Shown here piece by piece: positions 9,050 through 17,023 of a stretch of 54,221 nt of DNA. How positions within the stretch are numbered: the stretch's first letter is position 1; every line of letters starts with the position of its first letter. Both the position numbers and the translations under genes were made by a program. The DNA lies in assembly GCA_964565895.1 (NCBI GenBank), contig CAZMGT010000022.1, positions 1 to 54,221 of the forward strand, given 5' to 3'. The DNA comes from CAZMGT01 sp964565895. Lineage in GTDB: Bacteria > Armatimonadota > Zipacnadia > UBA1398 > CAZMGT01. The notes beneath the pieces were generated by a model. The model saw only the letters and a program-made list of their open reading frames with translations. It made no database searches and was not told the origin of the DNA.

Positions 9050-9887
9050 GCGCGCTAGGGCTCCCCGCCCAAGCGTCGAGGAACGTGCGCCGTGCCCAGG
9101 CGATGAGCATCATGCGCTCCGGGCGCTCCAAGGGAATGCCGCGCAGGCCGGGGGCGACCTCGATCGTCGCCACGCCGGCAAATCCCACGGCCTTTAGCCC
9201 GCGTACGGCGCCGGCAAGATCTAGCGTCCCGCTGCCCAAAGACTCGTGCCTGTCGCGCTCGCCGTTGTTGTCGTGTACGTGAAGCTCGATAATGGGCAGG
9301 GGGAGGGACTTGATGTACTCCTCGATGGGCTGCGCGAACTGGGCGTCGTGGACGTGGATGTTGGCGTGGCCGAGGTCGAGGATCATCGCCAGGTCGGCAA
9401 ACGCATGCTCGCGGATGCGCTCGAGGTGCTCCGCGGTGCCCTCGCGCAGCCAGCCGTTCTCCACGCCCACGGCAATGCCCAGGGGGGCGAGGCGCTCGTG
9501 GGCGCGGCGGAGCATCTCGCCCGTTTCGGGATAGGCCATTTGCGGCCGGCCCTCGCCCTGGGGCGAGCGGGTGAGGGGGTCGAACGTTACGTTGCGCACA
9601 GGGCCGACCTCGTTGTGCCAGCGCTCGACCTCGCCCAGGCGGCGGTCGAGTAGGGCGAGATCGAGCCCCTGGTCCACGCGGCCGAGGCCGAAGTGAAACG
9701 TGGTTACCAGGCCCTCGCGCTGGACGATTTTCGCGCAGTTCTCCCAGTCTGCGTCGTCGCGCACAAGCTCGGTGGTGTTTAAGGAGATCGCCTCAAAGCC
9801 CTGCTCAACGAGCCAAAGGAGCCTGCTCGCGCAGGTCTCCGCCTCGATGCACCAGACAGCTTGACCGACCAGCGGTGCCTCGCTCAT
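9042..9887 (-). CDS. Sugar phosphate isomerase/epimerase (xylose isomerase-like TIM barrel)
   Basis: 281 aa. I chose ATG 9887 (MSEAPLVGQAVW) because CGGAGGGTAGGC sits directly upstream; the frame is open further back but overlaps the next gene. All metal-site positions of the AP endonuclease/xylose isomerase-like barrel are visible: GVENGW (Glu), ILDLGHANIH (Asp and His), ELHVHDNNGERDRH (His) and GVATIEV (final Glu). This predicts an active divalent-metal sugar epimerase or isomerase, or an inosose dehydratase-like enzyme. The gene follows the SagB-type gene by 70 bp on the same strand and converges on the Gfo/Idh gene, a frequent functional partner. Confidence 0.88.
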   Translation of the reverse strand: MSEAPLVGQAVWCIEAETCASRLLWLVEQGFEAISLNTTELVRDDADWENCAKIVQREGLVTTFHFGLGRVDQGLDLALLDRRLGEVERWHNEVGPVRNVTFDPLTRSPQGEGRPQMAYPETGEMLRRAHERLAPLGIAVGVENGWLREGTAEHLERIREHAFADLAMILDLGHANIHVHDAQFAQPIEEYIKSLPLPIIELHVHDNNGERDRHESLGSGTLDLAGAVRGLKAVGFAGVATIEVAPGLRGIPLERPERMMLIAWARRTFLDAWAGSPSAPT

Positions 9888-9957
9888 GCCTACCCTCCGC
9901 GTCGCGCAAGTCGCACGGCTGCCCCAGCGGGCAGCGCAAGCGGGGCAAGGGGCGCGC

Positions 9958-10566
9958 CTAGTGTGGGGCGGCGCGGCCCACGGCAATTATATACAACGGG
10001 TCGTGCCCGGGAAGAAGAGGGAGGATGTCTGCGCAGCGCTCGTCGTAAAACGCGCCCACGGCGACGGAGTCCAGCCCTAGGGCAACGGCCTGCAGGTGAA
10101 TGTTTTGCGCGGCGTGGCCCACCTCCATGAGCACGTAGCGCTGGGCGCGCTGGCCGTACTTCGCTGCCGTGCGGCTGATGTCCGCGGCGATAACGATGTC
10201 CACGGGCGCCTGGGCGACGAACTGCTGGCCCAAAGCGGCGGCGCACAAGCCCTGGCGCAGGTCTGTCGGCGAGAGCTTCTCCAGGGCGTGCTCCGCGGGG
10301 AGGTAGCGGAATACGCCGGAGCGCTGCACGACGTAAAGCTCTAGCGGATAAAGCGCGCCGGCGGAGGGCGCGGCGCGAAAGCCCTGCCGCTCCTCGGTAA
10401 TCCCCTGCGCCGCCCAGAGAAGCTGGCCCAGCTCCTCCGCGGCTAGCTCGTCGCCGGAATAGGCGCGCACCGAGCGCCGCCGGGCAATGGCCTCCTCAAG
10501 GCTCATCTCCCCGCGCATCCGCGGCGGGGGAAGGTTAACGATCTCCGCGCCCCGCTTTGCGCCCAT
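9958..10566 (-). CDS. SagB/ThcOx-type nitroreductase-family oxidoreductase
   Basis: 202 aa, a compact FMN-dependent nitroreductase fold. MSLEEAIARRRSVRAYSGDE is the SagB-type opening with the FMN-contacting RRRSVR. LLWAAQGIT, then FRAAPSAGALYPLELYVV, are the family's most conserved central motifs; the end has DSVAVGAFYDE. SagB proteins oxidise azolines to azoles in thiazole/oxazole peptide synthesis, but no cyclodehydratase (SagC/SagD) or precursor peptide is in this window, so this stand-alone member probably has another redox role. It lies 22 bp after the heparinase-like gene in the same direction, suggesting cotranscription. Confidence 0.9.
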   Translation of the reverse strand: MGAKRGAEIVNLPPPRMRGEMSLEEAIARRRSVRAYSGDELAAEELGQLLWAAQGITEERQGFRAAPSAGALYPLELYVVQRSGVFRYLPAEHALEKLSPTDLRQGLCAAALGQQFVAQAPVDIVIAADISRTAAKYGQRAQRYVLMEVGHAAQNIHLQAVALGLDSVAVGAFYDERCADILPLLPGHDPLYIIAVGRAAPH

Positions 10567-10588
10567 GGCCGTCCCTCCCGAAAGCCAT

Positions 10589-12853
10589 TTATTCCTCGCC
10601 GATTACGCAGCGAAAGTATTTGTTCGTCGTCCACTGTTTGTAGCGCGGGTCGGTTTTCCACTGGCGATAGTTGTCCTGAACATTCTGCGCGAGCGGGCGA
10701 TCGAGGAGCGTGCGCCCGCCTTCGACAATCGCGATCCGCCCGCCCACAGGGCCGGACTTGTTAAACAGCACGACAAACGTGCGCCGGCCAGCGAGGACGC
10801 GGGCGCCCACGCGGCCGCCCTCCTCCACGCGCTCTACGGGAACCATTTGGGCGACGTTGGCGTCGGCCGCCTGGAGCACGTGGAGGAACAGGTCGTCGTT
10901 TTCGCGCGTTTGCGGCTCGACCTCCACGCGCCACCAACCGATGCCGATGCGGTTGAGGAAGTCCTGGCCCACGCGCTCGTACCACACGTCGTACATGTCG
11001 TAGTTTTCGCCGTTGACCTCGAACTGGTGCCCCTTGCCCCCGATTTTGCGGATCGTCGCTCGCTCGGGGAGGAGCGTGGTGCAAAACAGGCGCCCGCCGT
11101 GGTGCTCCGCGGTCCACGTGCGGCCGCGGAAGAGGAAGTGCCCCTCGGGATGGACGGAGGTGTCGCGCACCTCGGCGCCGTCCAGGGAGCGCGGCTCGCC
11201 CATGGTGTGGCAATACCAGCGCTTGGGGTCCTCGGCGCGCACGGAGCGCACGCGGTCGAAGATGACGAAATAGTCGGGCTTAACGTAGACAAACTGGCGG
11301 ACGAACAGGGCGACCTTGTCCGGGCTGTAGGAACGTGTGGCGTCGCCCGCGCAGTAGTCGAACAACGGCGAGGTCTCATAGGCGACGATCTTCCCCGCCT
11401 GTGGGGTATAGAGGTTCTCACCGGTGATGGGGATGCCCCAGCGCACGAGCCACTCTTTTTTCGGGCGCGAGACCTGCCCCCCGCAGACCGCCGTCCAGCC
11501 GTTGCCCGCGATGTCCTCCGTGCCCACGGTAATACTGTTGTGGGCGATGGTTTGCACGAAATAGCGGTTGTGGTGGCGCCCGTCGCTCATGTCCTTCAGC
11601 TCGGGATTGTTTAGCCCGCGCGTGCCCGAGTCGCAGGCGAGGTAGTCGTGCTTGTAAATGATAAAGCTGTTGTTGTCGGCGTTGTTGCGCCAGTCGCTTT
11701 CGAACCGCCCGCAGTGGAAGTGGGCGAACGTCGCCTGGGGCGACCAGTCGCTGCGCATGCACAAGTAGCCGCGCACGGGAAACAGGCGCGTTTCGGGGAA
11801 GTTGTCCGGGCTGAGCTCGGGGATGGAGGGGTCGAGCCAGAGCAGCGCCCCCCACCAGCGGTTGAACACCTGATAGTCGCGCCGGCCGGCCATGATTACG
11901 TTGCGCACCCACCACTGGGCCAGGCCGTCCTGCCACTTCGCCGCGGCAATGGCGGTAAAGTTGCACGCGCCCGTCTCCGCGGGAAACGAGTTGTTGCCCC
12001 AGCAGTTGATCCCGATGTGGCAGGTGTCCGTGCGCCCGGGGAGGTAGTGGTAGACGTAGTAGCTGGCCATATACTTGGCCCAGTTAAAGCCCTCGAACAG
12101 GTCCTCGCCGGTGCAGCACTTCCACGCCTGCATCGCGCCCATGGTGCCCACATATTCGTGCTGGCCGATGTAGCCGTGGCTGTTGCCCGCGCCGCCGCGG
12201 TTTGCCGCCCAGGCGTTGAGCTTTTTCTTGTGCTCCACAAGATAGCGATAGGCCAGGGAGACCTGCTCGGCGATAAGCTCCTCGTCGTGCCCGCAGCCGT
12301 AGATGGCCAGGGCGTGCAGCGCACGGGCGCGCGGGCGCCACTTCTCGCGGCGCAAAAACTCAACCGACTTGTCCTCGCACGCCCGCCGCTCCTCCGGCGT
12401 GAGCAGGTCGTAAACCATGTCGTAGCCGTAAAGCCCCAGGGCGGCGTAGACGCCGAACGTTCCGCGGTGGACGACGAAGTCGCGGCACGCCTGACCATAG
12501 CGCTCGTCGCCGGTGAGGTGGTAGAGCAGGCCGAGCATAACGCAGGCGTCTTTCGCGCGCTGCGAGCCGCGACGCAGGCCGTCGTCGATCATCTGCTTGG
12601 CGAACAGGTAGTAGTCGCGTATCGGGCCGGGGGTTGAGATGCGCTCCCTTAGCTTGGGGATGTCGGCCTTGGTAAACAGCAGGCGCGGGTGCTCGCGGCG
12701 AGCGAGGGGGCAGTCCGCGGGGACCTCGACGGCGCCGATGCGCACAGTCTGCCCGCGCGCGCACAGGCCGGGGCCGCTTTTGCCCAGGGCGAGCCAAGCC
12801 ATGGCGCAAAGCAGCAGAACAAGCGGAAAAGCAGCGGCAATGACGCGCCTCAT
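10589..12853 (-). CDS. Secreted heparinase II/III-family protein (putative polysaccharide lyase)
   Basis: 754 aa. The start is ATG 12853 (MRRVIAAAFPLVLLLCAMAW), which gives a clear signal peptide or anchor; AGGTGGGG lies upstream. Residues about 45-380 form the alpha/alpha-toroid expected of this class (RLLFTKADIPKLRERI, then helices with YGYDMVYDLL). The second half is the heparinase II/III-like beta-sandwich: FHCGRFESDWRNNADNNSF, then ACDSGTRGL and TIAHNSITV, with conserved His and Tyr candidates for base and acid. The family cleaves uronic-acid-containing polysaccharides by beta-elimination. The substrate cannot be read from sequence. It heads a minus-strand unit with the SagB-type and isomerase genes. 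Confidence 0.8.
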   Translation of the reverse strand: MRRVIAAAFPLVLLLCAMAWLALGKSGPGLCARGQTVRIGAVEVPADCPLARREHPRLLFTKADIPKLRERISTPGPIRDYYLFAKQMIDDGLRRGSQRAKDACVMLGLLYHLTGDERYGQACRDFVVHRGTFGVYAALGLYGYDMVYDLLTPEERRACEDKSVEFLRREKWRPRARALHALAIYGCGHDEELIAEQVSLAYRYLVEHKKKLNAWAANRGGAGNSHGYIGQHEYVGTMGAMQAWKCCTGEDLFEGFNWAKYMASYYVYHYLPGRTDTCHIGINCWGNNSFPAETGACNFTAIAAAKWQDGLAQWWVRNVIMAGRRDYQVFNRWWGALLWLDPSIPELSPDNFPETRLFPVRGYLCMRSDWSPQATFAHFHCGRFESDWRNNADNNSFIIYKHDYLACDSGTRGLNNPELKDMSDGRHHNRYFVQTIAHNSITVGTEDIAGNGWTAVCGGQVSRPKKEWLVRWGIPITGENLYTPQAGKIVAYETSPLFDYCAGDATRSYSPDKVALFVRQFVYVKPDYFVIFDRVRSVRAEDPKRWYCHTMGEPRSLDGAEVRDTSVHPEGHFLFRGRTWTAEHHGGRLFCTTLLPERATIRKIGGKGHQFEVNGENYDMYDVWYERVGQDFLNRIGIGWWRVEVEPQTRENDDLFLHVLQAADANVAQMVPVERVEEGGRVGARVLAGRRTFVVLFNKSGPVGGRIAIVEGGRTLLDRPLAQNVQDNYRQWKTDPRYKQWTTNKYFRCVIGEE

Positions 12854-12931
12854 CCGCCCCACCTGGGAAGCGATGGTTGCTGGGCAGAGGTTCGGCGGGG
12901 CAGGCAGCGCTCCCTGCCCGGGGCGGGGCAC

Positions 12932-12967
12932 AAAAAGCAAAACGCCCGGGCCAAAGGGGCCCAGGCG
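12932..12967 (-). terminator. Rho-independent terminator after the secreted beta-rich protein
   Basis: Read on the minus strand, CGCCTGGGCC and GGCCCGGGCG form a 10-bp stem (one G-U pair) with a 5-nt CCTTT loop, followed by TTTTGCTTTTT. It lies 22 bp after the stop of the 12989-13639 gene and separates it from the heparinase-like unit. Confidence 0.85.
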
Positions 12968-12988
12968 CTGGCGATCTCCCGCCGCGGG

Positions 12989-13639
12989 CTATAGCTCGCG
13001 CTGATAGCCCAGGCGCAAAAACGGCGCCCCGTTAAGCACGCCCGGGGTGATTTGCACGGGGTGGGTGTGGCCCACGGTAATGTTCGCGGCATACATCATC
13101 CGGCCCTGGTAGTTGGCGACGACGAGGCCGAGGCGGTGGCCCACTTGGGCCTGAATGGCGCCGAAGAACATGTTGCCGTGGCGCCCCCAGCCATAGCCCA
13201 GGTGCCCGCGGATGATGGGGTCGGAGAAATGGGGAGGCCCATGCTGCTCGCGAATGTTATAGGCGGCGACGATGTAGGGGGAGAAGAGCGTGCTGCCCCC
13301 GATGTTCGCGCCGTTGGGGTTGTAAAAGCCGATGTTAACGGAGGGGCGGTCGTCGGTTTCGGTAATCGCCGTCCAGTTGGCGGTCATCTCGATGCTCAGC
13401 GGGCCGCCGGCGGGCTGGACGGCGTGGAAGCCGATCTCCAAGCGGTCCTCGATGCCATAGAACACCTCGGCCCAGTGGACCGGGGCCCCGCCCTGGGGCT
13501 GGACGAAGATGTAGTTGTACTCGATGTTCGTGTCGGGCATGAGGTTGCCCATGGGGACGGTGGCCACATCGCCGCAGAACGCCACGCTGCCCAAGAGCAA
13601 CACCGCGGCAGCGGCCACAGCCCAAGCGACTCTGTTCAC
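12989..13639 (-). CDS. Secreted beta-strand-rich protein, possible small outer-membrane beta-barrel
   Basis: 216 aa, not recognised. I chose GTG 13639 because GAGGAGGGCC precedes it by a few bases and the product starts with a clean signal peptide (MNRVAWAVAAAAVLLLGSVA). The mature part alternates polar and hydrophobic residues with many aromatics: NIEYNYIFVQPQ, EVFYGIEDRLEIGFHAV, MTANWTAITE, VNIGFYNPNG, MFFGAIQAQVGHRLGLVVANY. This suggests about 8-10 antiparallel strands, and it ends LRLGYQREL without a terminal Phe. It resembles short barrel or porin-like proteins, but no family is claimed. It is monocistronic: a terminator follows, and a divergent methyltransferase gene lies upstream. Confidence 0.7.
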   Translation of the reverse strand: MNRVAWAVAAAAVLLLGSVAFCGDVATVPMGNLMPDTNIEYNYIFVQPQGGAPVHWAEVFYGIEDRLEIGFHAVQPAGGPLSIEMTANWTAITETDDRPSVNIGFYNPNGANIGGSTLFSPYIVAAYNIREQHGPPHFSDPIIRGHLGYGWGRHGNMFFGAIQAQVGHRLGLVVANYQGRMMYAANITVGHTHPVQITPGVLNGAPFLRLGYQREL

Positions 13640-13788
13640 AGCATGGCCCTCCTCTTCGCTGGCGGGTAATGTAAGCCGCACAAGCGGCTGCGCGTGGGCA
13701 ATGTTCAGCTTGTCAATGTGCGAGTCCTTCCTTGCCCAAGTCAAAAAACGAAACGCCCGCGCCCCCTGTTCGGAGAGGAGGGCAAGCC

Positions 13789-13818
13789 TTGTCATTTGCT
13801 CTGCCGAGCTGCTAAGAT
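13789..13818 (+). promoter_or_regulatory. Sigma-70-type promoter with extended -10
   Basis: TTGTCA (13789-13794), an 18-nt spacer and TGC-TAAGAT (-10 at 13813-13818) sit 38 bp before the methyltransferase start. In the same 217-bp divergent gap a perfect TTGACA faces the other way (13716-13711), but no good -10 follows it. Confidence 0.5.
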
Positions 13819-13856
13819 GGGGCAGCCCAGTACGCAGCCAAGGAGCCGCCGCGGCA

Positions 13857-14705
13857 GTGGACGAGGTCCTCGAACCGACATCGGTCTATACCCACCCCGA
13901 GCTTTACGACATTGCCTTCGGCTACCGCGACATCCCCCGCGAGGTAGACTTTATCGAAGCGGCGTTTGCCCGCTACTGCGCGCGGCCGATGAAATCTGCC
14001 CTCGATCTCGCCTGCGGCACGGCGCCACACGGCATCGAGCTCGCCCGGCGGGGGAAGGTCGTCACGGCGATCGACCGCTCGCCGGCGATGCTCGACTATG
14101 CCGCGGAGAAGGCGGAGATCGCCGGCGTGGAGATCGACCTCGTCCAGGCGGACATTTGCGACTTCGAGCTCGACCGAACGTACGACTGCGCGGTGTGCAT
14201 GCTCAACTCGCTGGCCTACCTCACGGACAACCGGCAGTTTATCGCGCACTTTGCCTGCGTGGCCCGAGCGTTAGCGCCGGACGGAATCTACGTCGTGGAG
14301 CTGGCCAACCCGCGGAGCTGGGTCACCGACCCCCCGCACTCGCGGCGCGAGCGCTGGGACGCCCAGTGCTGGACCGTAGTGCGCGAGGGGACGCGCGTGC
14401 GGGCTACGCTCTACCGCGACCCGATGGACCTGCTCACGGAGACGGCGCGGATCGAGATGACGCTGGACATTACGCAGCGGGGGACGTCGAAGAGAATCCA
14501 CGACGTGTCGGTCCAGCGGGTGCTGTTTCCCCAGGGGTTGGCGGCGCTGGCGGCGGCGGGGGGAAGATTTCGCCTGGCAGGGTATTTTGAGGATTTCGAC
14601 TTAGAGAGCCGGTTTACCGACGGCTCGCGAACGAACAGAATGATCGGGGTGTTCCTCAACACTCGGCGGGGGAAGGAGCACGGCAGCGCGCAGGCGAAAC
14701 TGTGA
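13857..14705 (+). CDS. Class I SAM-dependent methyltransferase
   Basis: 282 aa from GTG 13857 (AGGAG at 13841-13845). The product begins VDEVLEPTSVYTHPELYD, typical of small cytosolic methyltransferases where Y-x-x-P/L-Y-D opens the first helix. Motif I is ALDLACGTAPHGIELARRG with VTAIDRSPAMLDYA after it (acidic residue binding the ribose). Motif II/post-I is DLVQADICDFEL, then CAVCMLNSLAYL. The C-terminal beta-sheet lid is DLLTETARIEMTLDI. The substrate is unknown. A promoter is visible just upstream, so it is probably transcribed alone. Confidence 0.88.
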   Translation: MDEVLEPTSVYTHPELYDIAFGYRDIPREVDFIEAAFARYCARPMKSALDLACGTAPHGIELARRGKVVTAIDRSPAMLDYAAEKAEIAGVEIDLVQADICDFELDRTYDCAVCMLNSLAYLTDNRQFIAHFACVARALAPDGIYVVELANPRSWVTDPPHSRRERWDAQCWTVVREGTRVRATLYRDPMDLLTETARIEMTLDITQRGTSKRIHDVSVQRVLFPQGLAALAAAGGRFRLAGYFEDFDLESRFTDGSRTNRMIGVFLNTRRGKEHGSAQAKL

Positions 14706-14775
14706 TGAAACTGTGATGAATGTAAACGCGGCGTTAAGGAATTGCTAACGCAGCGTAAAAACTTCGCCTTTCGTA

Positions 14776-15008
14776 TTGCCTCCCTGTGATCGCTCGGCCA
14801 AACTACGCCCCGTACTTTTGGGAGGCAACTTTTTTCCTACGGCGGCAATTCGCGGAAAAGGAGCTTTGCCTCATCGTGTAGTGCGCACAACACAGTGAGG
14901 CGCTAACCCGCACTTTCTCCGGCGCGAGCGCCGGAGCCCCCAACTCTTTCATCCCCGCAGGCCTTTTTCCGTGCCCTGCGCCTTGGCGTGTACGGCCGGC
15001 TGCGGGGA
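14776..15008 (+). ncRNA. Stem-rich untranslated region ahead of the lytic transglycosylase gene (candidate structured leader)
   Basis: The gap 14706-15088 is 383 bp with no gene. It holds four good inverted repeats in order: TTGCCTCCC/GGGAGGCAA (14776-14784 with 14820-14828, then C and six T, terminator-like); GCCTCA/TGAGGC (14868-14873 with 14896-14901); a CTCCGGCG stem with CGAG loop (14917-14936); and TCCCCGCAG/CTGCGGGGA (14952-14960 with 15000-15008, 39-nt insert). The arrangement of a terminator-like stem followed by nested stems suggests a regulatory leader. I could not match it to the c-di-AMP, c-di-GMP, cobalamin or TPP riboswitch patterns. A further TAACGC inverted repeat lies near 14731-14752. 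Confidence 0.4.
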
Positions 15009-15088
15009 CGCCGTGCGGGATGGCGCGAGCGATGCAGAGGAGGAAAGGAGCGCGCGGCCGGCCAGCACGCCGGCCGACTGAGGAACAG

Positions 15089-15856
15089 ATGAACACGAAG
15101 ATCGGTGCGTTTTGCGTAGGAGCGGGAATCGCCGGCATAGTGGCGGTATGCGCCGCTGTTCCGGCGAGTGTTGACAGAGGCGCGGCGGAGGGGAGCGCTG
15201 CGGTGCGCGTAGCGACGCCCCCCGCGGCGTGGCCCGTGGTCTGCGGCGTGGTCCGCCCCGCGCCGGCCGGGGCGGTGCTGCTTGCTCCGGGGCGGGAAGC
15301 GATGGGCGAGCAGGAGAGGGCCGCGGGGCAGCCCACGCCCACCCCGCAGCGCGAGCTGTGGCCGTTTGAGATCGACGCCGCGCGAGCGCGCGAGCTGGCG
15401 CAGATGATCGTTGCCCTGCAGCCCGATGTTCCCCGCTGGCTCGTTTCGGAGATCGCCTACTACACGGCGAAGTATACGCGAAACATGCGCAGCGTGGCGG
15501 AGATTCCCCCGGAGGTGTTCATTTCGCTAATTTGCGAGGAGAGCTTTTTCCGCCCCAACGCGCGCGGGGCGAGCGGCGAGATGGGCATGGTTCAGATTCT
15601 CCCCTCGACCGCGCGGCGGCAGGGATATGACGTGCAGCGGCTGCGGCGCGACGTTGGCTATCAGATCGAGTGCGGCGTAGCCTATCTTGCCGGCTGCGTG
15701 CGCAGCGCGGGGGGAGACCTGCGCGAGGGGCTGGCGCGCTATAACGGCGGGCAGCGGCCCGGGCGGCGCAGCTATGCCTATGCCGACCGTGTGCTGCGCC
15801 GGGCGGAGCGGTTTATGCGCCAGGCGCGGGAAAGCGACGTTGCCGCCGTTCGGTAG
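15089..15856 (+). CDS. Lytic murein transglycosylase (SLT domain)
   Basis: 255 aa from ATG 15089 (TGAGGAAC upstream); a frame open from 15020 is less likely. An N-terminal hydrophobic segment (IGAFCVGAGIAGIVAVCAAV) exports or anchors the protein. A flexible Ala/Pro stretch follows to about residue 85. The SLT domain occupies the C-terminal half: VFISLICEESFFRPNARGAS contains the catalytic Glu in the E-S-x-F context, GEMGMVQILPSTARRQGY is the second signature, and LARYNGG the third. The family cleaves the MurNAc-GlcNAc bond of peptidoglycan to give anhydro-muropeptides. It probably acts in the periplasm. The long stem-rich leader suggests RNA-level regulation. Confidence 0.9.
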   Translation: MNTKIGAFCVGAGIAGIVAVCAAVPASVDRGAAEGSAAVRVATPPAAWPVVCGVVRPAPAGAVLLAPGREAMGEQERAAGQPTPTPQRELWPFEIDAARARELAQMIVALQPDVPRWLVSEIAYYTAKYTRNMRSVAEIPPEVFISLICEESFFRPNARGASGEMGMVQILPSTARRQGYDVQRLRRDVGYQIECGVAYLAGCVRSAGGDLREGLARYNGGQRPGRRSYAYADRVLRRAERFMRQARESDVAAVR

Positions 15857-15882
15857 ACGCCGCGGAAGCAGTCTGATATGAT
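15854..15882 (+). promoter_or_regulatory. Sigma-70-type promoter with extended -10
   Basis: TAGACG (15854-15859, overlapping the previous stop), a 17-nt spacer and TGA-TATGAT (-10 at 15877-15882, five of six consensus bases) precede the PpiC lipoprotein gene. Confidence 0.5.
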
Positions 15883-15931
15883 GATTGCCGGCTGACCAGC
15901 AGGCAGGTTTTGCGCTGATCGGCAAACGATG

Positions 15932-15956
15932 GCGCTGCCCTGAAGTTGGGCAGCGC
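15932..15956 (+). promoter_or_regulatory. Hairpin in the 5' leader of the PpiC lipoprotein gene
   Basis: GCGCTGCCC and GGGCAGCGC form a perfect 9-bp stem with a 7-nt loop (TGAAGTT). No T-run follows, so it is not a simple terminator. It lies between the proposed promoter and the start at 16009 and could stabilise the mRNA or bind a regulator. Confidence 0.4.
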
Positions 15957-16008
15957 TAAAGGCGTGTGCTTATGGTATGGCGCGCGCCGCGAGTTGGGGC
16001 GAAAAGTT

Positions 16009-17016
16009 ATGAGACACGGGACGGCATGGGCCATCGTTGCGGCGGGGGTGGTTTTCGGGATCCTCGGGTGCCAACGGCAGGAAAATGCTCTTGTCGTAGT
16101 AAACGGCAAGCCGCTGACGGCGAAGGACTGCTTCCGCTATGTCTCGCCGCAGCAGCGGCTGGAGGCGATCGACTCTGCGATCTATTACACGCTGTTGCGG
16201 GCCGAGGCGGAGAAGGCGGGGATTACCATTACCCCGGAGCAGGTTCAGGAGGAAATGACGCGCTTTGCCAAGTTCTTAAAGCAGGCCGGCTATGAGGGGA
16301 CGTTGGAGGATTATTACAAAGAGCGCGGCTATACCCTCGAGGAATATCAGGAGATGATCGAGCTTTCGCTGCTGCAGTTTGAGCTGGGCGCGGCGAACAT
16401 TAGCTATAGCGACGAGGACCTAAAGCGCTACCTCGCCGAGCATCGCACGCTGTTCGACAAGCCGGCGCTTTATCGCGTGCGATGCATTTTGGTGGCCACG
16501 AAGGACAAGGGGGAGGAGATCGTTAAGCGGCTGGCGCGCGGGGAGAAGTTCGAGGAGATCGCGCGCAGGGAGTCGCTGGACCGGGGCACGGCGGAGCGGG
16601 GGGGCCTGCTCGGGGAGTTTACCGCGGACCAGTTGCGCCTGCGCCCGGGCGGGGCGGAGCTTTTGCAGAAAAAGGTGGGGGAGATCGTGGGGCCCGTTGC
16701 CGAGGAGGTGGAGGGGGAGACGCGGTGGTGGATTTTGGTCAACGACCGCCGGACGAAGCCCGAGAAGGCGACGCTGGAGAAGGATCGGGAGGAGATTCGG
16801 CGGGCATTTTTGCAAAGCCACCCCAAGTTTCAGTCGCCGCAGCGGCTGCACGATCGGCTGTTTAAGGCGGCGAACATTAAGTTTTTGGCGCCTGGGTTAG
16901 ACATTTTGCAAAAGCAATATGAGGCGCTGCACGCCAAGCCGACCCCGCTGCTCATACCAGGAGTGGAGGGGACGCCGGGGGCCGAGGCGCCCCCCGCGCC
17001 CGCGGGCGAGGAGTAG
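16009..17016 (+). CDS. Lipoprotein peptidyl-prolyl isomerase (SurA/PpiC parvulin type)
   Basis: 335 aa from ATG 16009. The N-terminus is a lipoprotein signal: MRHGTAWAIVAAGVVFGILG then Cys (lipobox GILG-C), giving membrane attachment in the periplasm. A SurA-N-like region follows (VVVNGKPLTAKDCFRYV, then long amphipathic helices to about residue 145). The parvulin domain starts at YRVRCILVATKDKGEEIVKR and contains FEEIARRESLDRGTAERGG and the closing WWILVNDRRT. The last 25 residues are Pro/Ala-rich. It is a likely folding helper for exported proteins. The mazG gene begins 7 nt after its stop, so the two are probably translated together. Confidence 0.88.
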   Translation: MRHGTAWAIVAAGVVFGILGCQRQENALVVVNGKPLTAKDCFRYVSPQQRLEAIDSAIYYTLLRAEAEKAGITITPEQVQEEMTRFAKFLKQAGYEGTLEDYYKERGYTLEEYQEMIELSLLQFELGAANISYSDEDLKRYLAEHRTLFDKPALYRVRCILVATKDKGEEIVKRLARGEKFEEIARRESLDRGTAERGGLLGEFTADQLRLRPGGAELLQKKVGEIVGPVAEEVEGETRWWILVNDRRTKPEKATLEKDREEIRRAFLQSHPKFQSPQRLHDRLFKAANIKFLAPGLDILQKQYEALHAKPTPLLIPGVEGTPGAEAPPAPAGEE

Positions 17017-17023
17017 CTCCGAA

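Noticed and set aside
9958..10566. Thiazole/oxazole peptide biosynthesis cluster around the SagB-type gene
   Set aside because: No cyclodehydratase, precursor peptide or protease gene is nearby; the call is limited to a SagB-type oxidoreductase.
13515..13856. Long upstream extension of the methyltransferase frame
   Set aside because: It overlaps the divergent gene's start and the promoter; the conserved domain begins just after GTG 13857.
14706..15088. c-di-AMP (ydaO) riboswitch
   Set aside because: The position before a lytic enzyme is suggestive, but I could not find its conserved GGGG-A-x-CC and GGGUGAAU blocks; kept only as an unassigned structured leader.
14803..15342. 179-codon reverse-strand open frame in the transglycosylase leader
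   Set aside because: Low-complexity Ala/Pro/Thr product, overlaps the slt gene on the other strand, no ribosome site or recognised domain.
15857..15875. GGAAGCAG sequence resembling the small SRP RNA loop
   Set aside because: The partner GGTCAGG loop and the long stem are missing; it is only a short match.
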